Below are positions 46,226-57,387 of a DNA stretch of 64,000 bases, piece by piece. Every line of letters begins with the position of its first letter. The stretch's first letter is position 1. Origin of the DNA: Imbricaverruca yamaguchii (taxonomy: Eukaryota; Arthropoda; Thecostraca; Neoverrucidae); contig JAOTOL010001449.1 in the NCBI GenBank assembly GCA_034440575.1, forward strand, positions 449,001 through 513,000, in the 5' to 3' direction. The translations under genes and the position numbers were made by a program. The notes beneath the pieces were generated by a model. That model saw nothing but the letters and a program-made list of their open reading frames with translations. It was not told the DNA's origin and did not search any database.

Positions 46226-49195
46226 TTCCTCAAGAATAAAACGTCTTTAAGTAATTTGTTAGGTTCTAATCCTAGTGTCTCACAGACAACCAGATGGGCT
46301 CCACCACACATCGTCGTCTGAAGTCATCCACCACGTTACGTGAATGACTTATAAGGCAACTTCCTGAGCAATGGTAGAGAAAATGAACACAAAAGTATAC
46401 TTAATCGATGTCAACCAAGTTTATATATCAATACCTGCCACTCCTAGCATAGGTACCAACACCGCATAACTAATACAAATTCACAACATACCTCGAGAGC
46501 AGGACGTTCGTGCACCGCTGGGTCTAAAATGGGAGGGTCTAAAATGTTACTTCGGGATATGGGTTTCGGAATATATAATGGTTGAAGGAAAGTTATACTA
46601 AAACAATCCGTCTAAAATCTTATATTCTCTCCACGATGAAATTTTCTTTTTTCAAATGAGAAAGCTGAAAAAAATATTGAAGTCAATCCTTATTAATATT
46701 AAATGTATTTCAATGCACTTTTTAGTTCATGTCTGGAATGTTTAGTAGAAGCAAGGAATGATTTGGAAGGATGAAAAGCGACTAGACGGGCGGGCAAATT
46801 GCTGCTGTAAAACAGACTATCGTCACGGACGAGCGGAAATTAGCGTCTCATTTCGCGCCATGATTGCTATGAAATACAAAAAAATAAAAATAAGTTAGAG
46901 AAAATTGCCAAGAGAATTACAGGCAACTTTTTTCTCAATTAATAATAATCAGGACTGTGGGAAGAAATTAATCATTGGATCAGAATGAGGCTTATAAGAG
47001 TGTAGAGAATTAGGTCAACACACGTAAATCTGAATATGTCCGGAGTGGGGAAACCTCGCGGTCGGAGTGGCATGAATGCAACTATTCCCGCTTGTTGATG
47101 AAATTCAGAAACAATATAAGTCATGAAATCGAAAGAAGGTGAAATTTCTGGTTCTATGGGTCTTCATTTTGGAGCAAAGTGTTAGCAGGTTTTAGGAACG
47201 TTTTGGTACCATTCAGGCAATTTTCATGTGGAAAATCCTTCCGATATCTTTTATGTACATCGCTCCTGACTGCTTAATAATATAAATATGAACAGTTTTA
47301 TCCATCCCAATTGATGCAGAACATATCATTCTCCAAGGAACCAAGAAGAAATGCATTATCCATGGCTTTTCGTGGCAATGGTTCAAATAGCTCCTGCCGG
47401 AGTGGGAGATGGAGAGCGGTGAACTCATTGAATCCAAGAACGCGGTCGGGCTGGTGAAGGTGAATTCCTATATTTGGTTAGCGGAGCGTAGTGTTTTTTT
47501 TTATTCAACGAAGGATTTTCTTTAAAGTTTTTCGCTGCCATCTGGAAGGAATTGACTGCGTGTTTGGATCGAGGTATTAGAGGTTGTATTATCTGACTAT
47601 GTAGGTACCTACCTACTTACCTATATCAAATATCTTCGCGGTAATTCGAGTTATTGATTTGGATAAACCAAAGCTGTAAGCTTGTGTTGTGTGACGGGAA
47701 ATATTCAGATAATACAAGGAGCAGGACATGATAATATTAATTGCTGCGATGTTTTGCCGACAAGCGTAGAAATGAACAAAACTGATTGCTTTGCTTTTGT
47801 CTGGAAAATTTTGTTTTTACTTCAAAATTTTGTTTTCACTTTCACTTTAATTTTGAAGCATGAATGTTTTTCTTTCAAAATGGGGGCTGGGCCTCTTCAG
47901 TGCACATTGACTGCAGATATTATAGATATGCACGCATTCAAGCATTATTTGTGCTTTCATGAAATGTTCAGGAATTATTAGGTGCATCCTGTCCATATTC
48001 TCCATTGAATACCATTATACTCTTAACATTTCTGGTCTGACTTTCTGAATGGACAAATTTGCAGTTTAAGGTGATTTGAGTTCTTGAAATGTATTTTTCG
48101 TGCAATGATTATGAATATGTTCATAATGTAGGTACTTACATGATGTGACTGCACATTTTTTTGGCAAGTGCAGTTGGGTAGCAAAATGACACCAAAAAAG
48201 TGGCTCAGGTTTGGTTGGGAAATATACCATGAAATGTGATGTTATAAATGAAGAAAAAGCTGCAGCCTAACTGGATGCAAGAAAATCCTTTTTTAATAAA
48301 ATTTTTCATAAGCAATTAATTAAAAGTATTAAAATGAATTAAGAAATGAAAAGTAAATGGCCTATGCTAACTAAACAGCCTATGCTAGCCCGAGTGTTTT
48401 TTTAAAATTCAAAAACTTTTATATTCCTGAATGATTCCAAAAGGAATTTGATGAATGGATAACTTACAAAAAAAAATAATCTAGCATAATTTAGCCAAAC
48501 CTAATACCTTTGTATGCTTCATGGAGGCAAACTGTGTGTAAAACATGTGTGGAAAAGTAATAGTGCCCATGACAATTCCTATGCTGTAGCAAAACATGGC
48601 TCATATCCACCAGTATTTTGGAGATTTGGGGGAAGTGCTACACTTTGTGGCTTACCAGTTGTGTGGATGCCACTATAGCTCTTGGTGTTCATCCATACAT
48701 TCTTCTGCGCACATCTGGACTCTGTTCTGAGGTTTGTCCACAAATGAAGAACATACACATGAATGCACTGGTGGCTGTTTATTAATTCACCTGCACCTCA
48801 CCATAAATCGCACATGCACAAATGAAATGTTATGGAATGATATGGAAGATGGAATGTTGTGAAATATGGAATGTTCAGTGGCATTAAGATCATATTCAGA
48901 CTGCAGTGATCCATATTTTGCCATCCATTGACATATGTTGTACTTGTGCATGCTAGCAAACTGATATTCTTCCAATCTGGCTGGCATCTCATTTTCGGCT
49001 TTACTCCTTCCTGCCTCCTCTTGGAATGTGCCTACAGATGACTCGAAATAACAAATGTGTATTATCCTCAATTATACTGGAAACTTCATGTGGTAGGGGA
49101 CCCAGTATGACTGAATTTTCCTCTCCACCCAAGTTATCACTATTGTATAATGACATCTAGCTGTCTTGCTAGTTGAGTATGTCTTCATCCAGCAA
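46226..49195. other. Interior of the hAT-like element, AT-rich, no gene recognised
   Basis: Only short frames are present. A CCTA microsatellite lies near 47600. Two weakly similar blocks with CCTATGCTAACTAAACAGCC at about 48360-48390 are a local repeat. Confidence 0.5.
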
Positions 49196-49275
49196 TGCAA
49201 GGAGTGTATTTTTTCCGGAGTGTATAATTCTTTGGATTGCAAAAGTTCCAAAAAAGGGCCACTTTTCCAACGCTG

Positions 49276-49283
49276 ATTACACC
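49276..49283. repeat. 8-bp target-site duplication ATTACACC, right copy
   Basis: Identical to 45824-45831. It directly follows the inverted terminus CAACGCTG. Confidence 0.88.
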
Positions 49284-49560
49284 ACCCCCTTTCATTGCTG
49301 GACCCCTATTACACGAAAACATATTGTATCCCTGGATCTCATAGTCCTGTAAGATATCTCCAAAATACCATTCACTGACCCATGCCTCCGTAATGCATAC
49401 AAAATCTGGTTCCTCCTCAGCAACGAAACACTTGAACTCATCAAATTTGGAACGGATACTATGAGCATTAAACATCATACACTTAACAAATGCTCCATAA
49501 CCACTTTTGGCTTTTTCATACTGAGGAGTTCTTTTATCACTAGATGAACTAACACTCTGT
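49284..49560 (-). pseudogene. CR1-like ORF2, N-terminal endonuclease
   Basis: The minus frame contains CMMFNAHSIRSKFDEFK (first endonuclease strand, Asn and the RSK turn), then DFVCITEAWVSEWYF (catalytic Glu in TETW-like position) and GYNMFSCNRGPAMKGGGV. These are the opening motifs of APE-type endonucleases of CR1 elements. The frame is cut at GGGV by the hAT-like element and resumes at 45823 on the other side. Confidence 0.88.
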
Positions 49561-49983
49561 CCCCTTGAACTGCTGCTGTCCCTATTTGCAGACTTTGAGG
49601 TTCTATTGCCTTGGGTGACACTATTGGAATATTCTTGAGTTGGCAATGCAATTTCATCCCTCCCCACCCCATTTCCTGGTTTCCCTGAAGGACATGCGCG
49701 TACACTTTGCCTAACACATGGACCCCCTTCTTAGAGAAGTGCAGGCCATCCCTCTGATAGAGGTCCCACGATGCATAAAAAATGCTCCACTCGTCTAGAA
49801 ATGTAAAACCTAGCTCGTGGCAGAGCCTTCCTACCCTGACGTTAGCTGCCAGTGCCCTAGAGCTCCACTCAGGGGAGGCTCTAGCCCTATGCAAAATTGC
49901 TGTTACAATTACTCTATTGGTACCCTTCAGGGTGGCCAGAAGGGCCCTGTACTCCCACAGAAGCTCCTCACTTCCCACACAAG
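49561..49983 (-). pseudogene. CR1-like ORF1, SGNH/GDSL esterase-type domain
   Basis: The minus frame 49978-49475 contains VIVTAILHRARASPEWS, then NVRVGRLCHELGFTFLDEW, then DGLHFSKKGVHVLGKVYAHV. The DGLH block corresponds to block V of SGNH hydrolases with the catalytic Asp and His, as found in ORF1 of many animal CR1 elements. The N-terminal block with the catalytic Ser is missing, so the LINE is truncated or joined to the I-group LINE at about 49984. A separator rich in Ser lies between this domain and the endonuclease. Confidence 0.82.
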
Positions 49984-51330
49984 AGCGTTCCCGTATTTTG
50001 TTCTAAAACCATACTGATGAATCGTGAGCTATTATTGTGATTAGAGTAGAGTCGCATTCTGATAATTTCATATACTAGTTTGCGCATAGAAGTTGTCAAC
50101 CATGTTGGTATATAATGAAGTTGATCCGTACGGGTCTGTCCGCTTGAAGTATAAAAACCACGATTGAGTTTCTCCACGATGATGAAAATTCGCTGTTTTC
50201 CATATTCTTTTAAGGTGCGTAGAAGCATTATGGCACTGAAATGTAGATGGGATATAAATAGATTACAGGGACCATCCGGTCCCCGGAGTCGTTTCGGTGA
50301 GATTGAGCAGATACCTCTATATCGTGCATGGTAAACAGTTCGCTTAAGATACTTCTTCGCCTGCTGGGAAGTTGGTCGTCGAAGCCTCACAGTGGGCTCT
50401 GTATCGTTTGAATTCAGGGTTGTAATTCTCTCCACGGCTAAGCTTGGCTAGCGCCTTGTCAATATTCTTAACATTATCAGATCAGTGAGCAATGGCTTGG
50501 CTTCCTAATTGTAATTCAGGTAAGGGAGCAGGACCGAGCTGTCCGGCTTATCTTGATACGGGACCAAACCTCTAAGGCAGGGAACTCATGGTTTAGTTTG
50601 CCAACGTACTTACGCCACGGGATCCTCCTCGTCTCTCTAATGGTGCAATAGATTTAATCCGTGGCACGCTTGAAGGCGATTACATTTTCAGCGTCACTGT
50701 TATTGTCAAATTGACGAAAGGTGCACGAATTGCTCCCTATATTGTGATATCCACCATGGGGCTGGGATGCTTCACGGTGTGTTGGTTGTGCGCGACATGC
50801 TGGTTGTTGTACTTTGGCGCAGTGTTGAAGTAAAACCCTCAACAGACAAGTGTCTCTTCGAATTAGCATATAAATCGCCTCCAGCCCTTCTTCACAGTCT
50901 GTTCAGTCCGCTTTCTAATGTCCGAGGTGTATCATCCTGATATCATAGCCGTACCGGAAGATGGTCGCTACCCAGCTAACTCTAACCTACTGAACGTCCG
51001 AAGAATTAAATCAAGTGCGAGCTAGCAAGGCTCAGACCCAATGTCGATGTTCTACCAGATGAATATGCGATGTGATTGCGTGTTCCTCCAATTAAAACAC
51101 AAAGCTCTGCAGTGAATATGAACGCCGTAAAATGTGACCACAAGTGTTCACCCCGATGCGTTCCCATGCCGTGCAATGTGAGTTACAATCACCTAAAAAT
51201 ATAACGGAGGGGGAGCTCAGAAACCAATCGGCTTAGTTCTTGAACTTGATATAAAGAACAAACTGTACGTGGATGTTGGTTGCAATAGTGTTCGTAGTAT
51301 TTTGGATGTAGTTATGTAGCAATGACCCCC
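49984..51330 (-). mobile_element. Decayed 5' half of an I-group LINE (endonuclease to RT start)
   Basis: Reading the minus strand across frame changes, 51250-50900 shows endonuclease traces (VCSLY, LSRLVSELP, ELCVLIGGT, YSSGRTSTLGLSLAS). 50720-50400 shows the linker with ENVIAFKRA, RKYVGKLNHEFPALEVWSRI and RGENYNPEF. 50240-49985 shows RT motifs RTDQLHY, KLVYEIIRMRLYS and HQYGFRTKYGNALVW. This order is that of I and Jockey-group ORF2. The RT catalytic core is missing: the element stops where the CR1 piece begins, and a compatible RT thumb and RNase H are found at 35.7-37.5 kb. Confidence 0.75.
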
Positions 51331-53744
51331 ACAACAGTTGTCACAGTTTACTTAGAATACTGTTATGGATGGCAACGAATATGCCGCCATACACCGATCA
51401 GAGGGCCTATAGGGGTCACGGTTCAGTTTCATTCTGGGCTCTGACCGAATTCTCGAACGAAGCCTTCGACTGCTTCGCTCCGTCTGAGACGTCTCCCATG
51501 GGGGGAAGTCGCTCCTCCGCGCGAGATGCTACAGGCTGCAGTGGAGCGGGGCGGCCCTTTGCACAGGGTGGATGTGGTAGGGAAGTCGGAGGTGGTTTAA
51601 CAGTTCCATTCCTGAGGGTACTGTATGGGTTGAAAGACAGGGTGGAGTTACCACTCCCTTGTCCTGGGCGACGTAAGACACCCCGCACGGGGGCGCCTTG
51701 TCCCCTGCCGGTGGTCTACTGCAGTGCTTGGCGCACTTCTCTTCTGTCAGACTCGCTTGGTTGCCTGGCATGCGCGCCACTCCGCTTCCTGTCAAGTAAG
51801 ATCATGCTGGATGGGCGCCTTAGATGTATGATGTATGTTTCGATCTGACAAGATATGGTATGGTGGTTGAGGAATGAAGGTGCGAAGACAGTGACAAATG
51901 GAATATTGCGGAGTTTGACTATGAGGATGCTTGCTTGGCAGGCTTCTTGATACTCTGGACCAAAGACCGTTCTCACGCATCTTTTTGCTAACAGAGGTTG
52001 GACCTGTGGTACTAATTGTGGAATCCCCAGTTACCGTATTTTCTACTCGTCTTCAGGTGAAAACTTTCTCATCACCATTTTGCGAGGAGACTCTGCTAAT
52101 GGGTGCATCCAGTGTCAAAAGCATGCACCAGGGCGCTAAGTTGGGTTATCGGGTGAGAGGCACTCATGTGTGTGTTTGATTTCGCCTGCATGTTTGTGAA
52201 GTTATAGAAAGAAGTTTTGCCTTCCCTGCATAGGATGTCCTTCGGTGATCTCCCTAACAGAGCTCACGCGCGCCCAGGAATATTTTTTAATACATTTTAT
52301 CGAAAATCCCTTCGATCAGTTTTCGGTTTCGTGGAGTCGAACTTCAGTAAGTACACTGCCGTTTGTTTGTTTCATTTCGTACACTGTAAGCTATTTCGGT
52401 TGCGCCCACCGCCCTGCTTGCATCATCAGTATGCATTAATTGTACTTCTACCCCACCTTCTCTAAGCTTTCCGCAATTCAACATCACCCCTAGCATGTCA
52501 CATGCTCCTTTTCTCTGGAATGAGGTAAGTCGTCAAAGGCTCTTTTCTTCTTCCAGTGACAATATGATAAGGATACGAGTAGCAGGAAGAATCGCCCTCG
52601 GGCCGAGCCGCACATGCATCACACTGCGATTCCTGACATGTCGGCTCGTATGTCTCCTGTTAGAGGAGGAAGGTGACTTTATCTTCGTGTTTGACGTTGC
52701 CATGAAAGTGTGTTGGTTCCTACTCCTCGCGATGAGTCCCCACCACACAGGAGCCCTACTGAGGATGAGGGCACCCAGGTGGCGCAGATAGGAGAACGAC
52801 AGACGCCCAAAGAGCTATACAGGGCGGGCGGCACCTTTGCACGGCTGGGAGAGAGGCTCACCACACCGATCACGATACGTCGCCGCCCACCAACATTATT
52901 TTCCCCAAGCTGGCCAGGCCAGCAGAACCGAGGCTCAGACCTCCGATCCGAGGTGACAAGCCACTTGGCCCAAATGGGTCATTACGAGATCGACCGAACT
53001 CTAGGATATCGGGACCAAAGAGGCATGTTGGTCGACCGTCACCATTAACGCCATGCAACGGGGGCTCCAGGGGCTCCGCCAATGCAGGGGACGGGCCGAG
53101 GGGGCGCGACTACCCCGATAAAACCGGGCGGACGGGTAGACCCGGGAGGCTAGCCTGCCTATTCGTGACAGGGCAGGGGCTGTGGTTGTTGGCAGGGGCT
53201 GTGGTTGTTGTTGCACGGCTAGATGAAGATGCTGGCACGGAATGGATACTGGTTTGGGAAGAGAGGGCTGGACGATGAGGATCACGAGAGCCCCGGAAAC
53301 ATCTCCCTGTTTCCACGTCCATCATCGAGGCGGCTGGGGTAAGCGAGGGGGATCATTTTCCTGGCCAACTGAGTAACGATGGTGGACTCCAATGCGGGGT
53401 AGAAACATAGTCACCCAAATCAGAACTTGAGCCTACTTTGATGTAAGAAATCAGCTGAATGCAGTTCTATTTAAATGAACTATCACAAATTATCCAGAGA
53501 GAAGCTTTGTAATTTTCATCCTGACGCCAAGCTGTGCGAATTTGACCACACTGTTGAGTCTTAACAGTGAAACCAAAGTCTGACAACACAATTGTAAAAA
53601 GCTCCGAATGGAACTGTTTGACACATCTTGAAGAGTAAAACATAACTGCGATTACAAAAGTAACGATCAGCTGAAAGGTACCAACATTTACAATACGATG
53701 ACTTGACAGAGCAACACTCACCGATGTCACGCTCACAGACTAGC
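51331..53744. other. Intron sequence, unassigned
   Basis: The GC-richer parts (51370-51800 and 52740-53330) look like fragments of unrecognised mobile elements, with no domain or terminus that I can name. A GGCAGGGGCTGTGGTTGTTG repeat of two copies lies at about 53173-53211. Confidence 0.4.
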
Positions 53745-54055
53745 ATGTACTAATAGTCAGCTGACAGGGCAATCTAACAAGATAGCACACACCTGCGGCA
53801 ATATGACAAGGCAACACCCAAGCTGATATGGTAACACATGATTTGTAAGCTGACATGGTAGCAGACGTCACAGGTGCGCTTACATGGCAACGTTTTACAC
53901 TGGCAAGCTGACAAGGCAGCATTCAGGACAGATACGTTGGCATAGTAACGTTCACCACTGGCAAACTGACACGGTAACATTCAGCACGGGCCAACTGGCC
54001 GAGTAACATCCAGCACCAGTAAGCTGGCCGGGTAGCACGCACCACTGGTCAGCTG
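53745..54055. repeat. 29-bp imperfect minisatellite that includes an exon's 5' splice site
   Basis: On the minus strand, successive units starting from the exon end read CAGCTGACCAGTGGTGCGTG, CCAGCTTACTGGTGCTGGAT, CCAGTTGGCCCGTGCTGAAT, TCAGTTTGCCAGTGGTGAAC and so on. They share a TGNTACYNTG end and a period near 29. About eleven units are recognisable, increasingly diverged away from the exon. The first unit contains the last ten or so coding bases and the donor of the exon at 54043-54175. Confidence 0.8.
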
Positions 54056-54175
54056 GGCCACTCTATGGTCGGCCTCTGCCAGCCGCCTGGTCAACAGCAG
54101 CTGCTCGTCGTGGTAGGTCTGCTCGCGCTCCTGGAACTCCCGCAGCAGGTCGCGCTCCAGCTCATTGGCGCGCGC
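54043..54175 (-). CDS. CUX1: CUX1/CASP coiled-coil exon (133 nt)
   Basis: The acceptor is TTGTGTTGGCAG and the donor GTGCGT on the minus strand. The exon starts in phase 0 and reads ARANELERDLLREFQEREQ, then TYHDEQLLLTRRLAEADHRV, then AQLTS plus one base. ELERDLLREFQERE and LAEADHRV correspond to EKEQKLQNDFAEKE and LEEAEHKV in vertebrate CUX1/CASP over about 40 residues with no gap. Heptads of a coiled coil are evident. I chose the donor after GTG because it keeps the length of the following block equal to the vertebrate protein; an alternative GT four bases upstream would remove one residue. Confidence 0.88.
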
Positions 54176-54750
54176 CTGCCAACACAAGGCCAACACCACG
54201 TCATTTCAGACAATGCAGTGTCAAGGAATCCCGCATATGAAGCGTCTTGCGGAACAATGTGGTGCCATGAGAGGTAAAATTAGACTATCCTGACCCGAGA
54301 CAGTGCTTAGGCGTTTGTGGTACGTTTGTGGTACGTTCAGCTATGATTCGACCCGTTCATGCCATCATGGGAACGCCATCGTGCTGGTCAAGTCAAGTTA
54401 GGTCACACAGAGATCCTTAGCCCCACCCATACAGTGGGTTCGATCAACAGGCAGGTAATTAGAGGGCACCTAATGACCCCCCACCCTGATACATCGACAA
54501 CCAACCGGATAATTTGCTCGCATACAATGGTAATCGATTCCTTGTGATATGGACCCAATTTTAATTACATGCCAAAAAAATGAGTAAAAGCAAGCCTCCC
54601 GGGCACCTCGCCTTGCACCGTCTGTGACGCCCTGAATCGCTTGTGGCGGAAGTATCATTTCAAAACTGCTGATATGCCTGCAAAAATAACTTCCTTTATG
54701 TCCATGTAAGAGTGAAGAACGTCACAGTTAGAGAACGTCACAACGTCACA
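54176..54750. other. Intron sequence between the exon and the long inverted repeat
   Basis: No gene or transposon was recognised. GTGGTACGTTTGTGGTACGTTC near 54318 is a short direct repeat. Confidence 0.4.
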
Positions 54751-54756
54751 CAGTTT

Positions 54757-55710
54757 CTTTATACATTTGAAGAACCAAACTCGGCTCTCAATCGTGTTCA
54801 CTTTGCATCCGCCCATGGGAAGCATATAAGCTTTACGATGTCAAATACTCTACGCGACAAACCTGCAGTTGTTGCTGAAAAGATTTCGATAATATATCAG
54901 ATGAACTAAAGGAATCTTACGAAGGAATACAAACCAGAAAAAAATGATTTCGATAAACTCCAGAATGTAGCCCGGAGTCACGTGGGACACAAATATATTT
55001 TGAAATATCCTAGAACACCCGCAACTGGCTGTAGAATATTTGAAACATCCCAGACCCACTGACCAGAAATATATCCAATCCAACCCAACCAATCTCAATG
55101 AAATCCAACCAATCGAATTCCATCCAAACAATCACAAATCGTTCTTGCGGCACTCTGATCCTCCATCTACAAACCGCATGAACTCTGGCAGTAAACCTTC
55201 TACTCCTTCTACGCTCAGCCTGGACTCTGGTACTTACATGAATGAGCTTGTGGTTCATATGTGCACCATAATCCAGGATGAGCATATAGGAGTAGAAGGT
55301 TTACTATCAGAGTTCATGCGGTTCGCAACATGGAAGAGCAGCAGTACCGTGAGACCATTTGAGATTGGCTATATTGGATTGGATTGGTTGCATTTGATTG
55401 GGATTGGTTGGGTTGGATTGTATCGACTTCTGGGCAATTTGGGAAGTTCTAGGATATTTCCAAATATATTTAAGTTTAACATGGATACAGGTTAAATTCT
55501 GGGCTTCAAGTTCAACAAGCTCTCATTTCTGTTGCTTTGCATTCGTTCATCGGTCCCTTCAGTTTATGCGAGATATTACTGAAATATTTACAGTAACGAG
55601 CATAGGTCTATTGCTTAGAGTATTTGACATTGTATAGCTTGTGTGCTGCCCATGGATAGATGAAAAGTGAATATGGTTGAGGGCTTGGTTTTTTTCTTCG
55701 AGTGTATAAA
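54757..55710. repeat. Long inverted repeat of about 950 bp, arms of about 470 bp
   Basis: The left arm starts TTTATACATTTGAAG and the right arm ends in the reverse complement CTTCGAGTGTATAAA. Matching pairs continue inward: CCCATGG with TGTCAAATACTCTA, AAATATCCTAGAAC, CAATCCAACCCAACCAATC and CATGAACTCTGG with AGTAAACCTTCTACTCC. The centre lies near 55238. Identity of the arms is about 70 percent by eye. Each arm carries a frame ending in a stop (plus 54712-54909, minus 55885-55559) whose last 49 residues agree at 27 positions. No terminal duplication was found. Confidence 0.82.
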
Positions 55711-56599
55711 CCATATACATTTTGAACCATATATAAATCGAGTGTTCCTTACCCTTACATGGGCATAAAATAAAAGAGGTTACTTTGTAGACATATGAAG
55801 CACAAACTCGTTCATGTAAACAATGCCATTTCAACACTGCATGCCGAGTTTTGTAAAGATGACTCAAATACTTTGGAAGATGCAAACGACAGCAGTCATG
55901 TGTGACAATAGGACAAAAACATACTCAACAACAATGTTCAGAACATGCTTCCCAAGCCTCGCTCCCGGGCCACCCAAGAGGAGAATCCAATCGGCACGCA
56001 GTCCAAGAAGAGGGCTAAAAAGTCATCATGATTTAAGATGATCGTCCCAATCGACATAAACAAATTGTGCCCTTTCACCCACCTCCCCCACCTCCTTCCC
56101 ATAAGAGGGTTGAGCTCCTTCGGCTGCTTCAGGTCACAGCATGTCACAGTTCACATGCTGCATGATAAACAGACGGCATGGCCTGCTGCTGTCACGCCAC
56201 ATCCGGTAGCCCAGTGCCGTGATGGAACGCCAGGTCGTGTTGGACCGGCCTGGAAGTAGGGTCAGCTAAATGGTGGACAGACGTCACCGAAAGCCGGCGA
56301 TATTCCTAGTTAGCATATCGGGCGTCAGTTATCGGCGGCGGCGGCGCCGGTGACGAGTTCAGGCTGCATGAGCTGCATGACACGCCGGCGCCATACTGTC
56401 TGCAGGTGCAGCGTGGAGCGCCACCACCAGGCGGCCAGCTGCGCTGGCGCACGTCTGGCGAAGCATGCAGCACGACTGGTCCAATCGCTCACCGGCTGAT
56501 AGCTGCACGAAATATATCCATTTCCCGTCTAGGTATTTACCGAACAGGGAAGAAAAAAGTTAACATCGGCTGAGATATGCGCACAGTACACGTCTGCCG
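55711..56599. other. Intron sequence, unassigned
   Basis: No gene or mobile element was recognised. A GC-rich patch lies at 56330-56460. Confidence 0.4.
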
Positions 56600-56812
56600 A
56601 GCCGTAGCCAACCCTACACCGAAGGTGCATAATAGCAGTGTTTGGACATGGGCAACGGCGAGCGAAAGGAACTGTAGCCAACCCTACACCGAAGGGGCAC
56701 AATAACAGTGTCCGGACATGGGCAACGGCGAGCAAGAGGAACTGTAGCCAACCCTACACCGAAGGTGCACAATAACAGTGTCCGGACATGGGCAACGACG
56801 AGCGAGAGAATC
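56600..56812. repeat. 70-bp minisatellite, three copies
   Basis: CTGTAGCCAACCCTACACCG-type units start near 56602, 56671 and 56742, each ending in GGACATGGGCAACGGCGAGC. The first lacks a few bases. Confidence 0.88.
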
Positions 56813-57029
56813 GGCACAGTTGAGCTAAACAGCGCTCCAGTTCCCCTCCCGTGCCCCGACGCCACTCTGGCCGCCCTTCTAAACTGGCAGAAGAAAAACT
56901 TTGAAAGAAGAGCATTATGAGAACATAGGAGGCATTTATGAAAACCCTGTCAGGTGTCAGTGTTTCCATTTAATATAAAAGAAAAACGCCAATCACTAGC
57001 ATCAATTTGTCAGCACATGACACATGGAA

Positions 57030-57290
57030 CAGTATGGCTGAGTGTGCGGGCCTATTCAGTTTGACGACGGGTTTGCTCAGTTGCACAACCTTTCAGTACG
57101 GCTGGGTGAGTGGACCCCTTCAGATTGACGACAGGGTTTGCTTAGTTGCACGGTCTTTCATTACTGCTGGTTGCGTGCCTGTTCAGTTTGACGACAGAGT
57201 TTGTTTCGTTGCATGACCCTTCAGTACGGTTGTATGTATGAGACTTTCAATTTGCATGACATGATCTGTTTCGTTTCCCAGTCATTCAGT
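57030..57290. repeat. Imperfect ~66-bp repeat, four copies
   Basis: Units follow TTCAGTTTGACGACAGGGTT, then TGCTTAGTTGCACGGTCTTT, then CAGTACGGCTGG. Divergence grows towards 57290. Confidence 0.75.
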
Positions 57291-57387
57291 GCACCGTTGC
57301 AAGAAAACACGAGTTCCGTCAATCTTACAAATCTGAATATTTGCCTATTCAGCGTAGAAATGCTGAATAATTCTCAATATATTCAAC

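Larger units (their letters stand above)
45832..49275. mobile_element. Non-autonomous hAT-like element, 3.4 kb
   Basis: The left terminus CAGTGTTGGA (45832-45841) matches the inverted right terminus CAGCGTTGGA (49266-49275) at nine of ten bases. Perfect 8-bp duplications ATTACACC flank it. CAGNG termini with an 8-bp duplication are the hallmark of hAT transposons. GGAGTGTATAAT-type motifs repeat just inside both ends (about 45866-45970 and 49199-49232), as expected for subterminal transposase-binding sites. No transposase frame is present. The element carries a nested SINE at about 46075-46220. It interrupts the CR1 endonuclease just after the AMKGGGV stretch. Confidence 0.85.
41119..49983 (-). 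mobile_element. CR1-like LINE, split by two younger DNA elements
   Basis: The pieces 49983-49284, 45823-44073 and 41456-41119 form one minus-strand element in the order ORF1 esterase domain, endonuclease, reverse transcriptase, end of ORF2. The interruptions are exactly the hAT-like element at 45832-49275 and the TAA-flanked element at 41460-44069; removing each with one copy of its target duplication restores an uninterrupted LINE alignment. About 2.8 kb of LINE remains. The 3' end is lost in the homopolymer block. The 5' end abuts the I-group LINE fragment near 49984. Several frame changes show it is inactive. Confidence 0.88.

Noticed and set aside
51369..51848. A 159-codon plus frame
   Set aside because: No recognisable domain, and an overlapping minus frame of similar quality. 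Composition alone does not support coding.
54712..54909. A 65-codon frame in the left arm of the inverted repeat as a real gene
   Set aside because: The matching frame on the other arm is less conserved as protein than as DNA, which points to decay of a palindrome and not to selection on a peptide.
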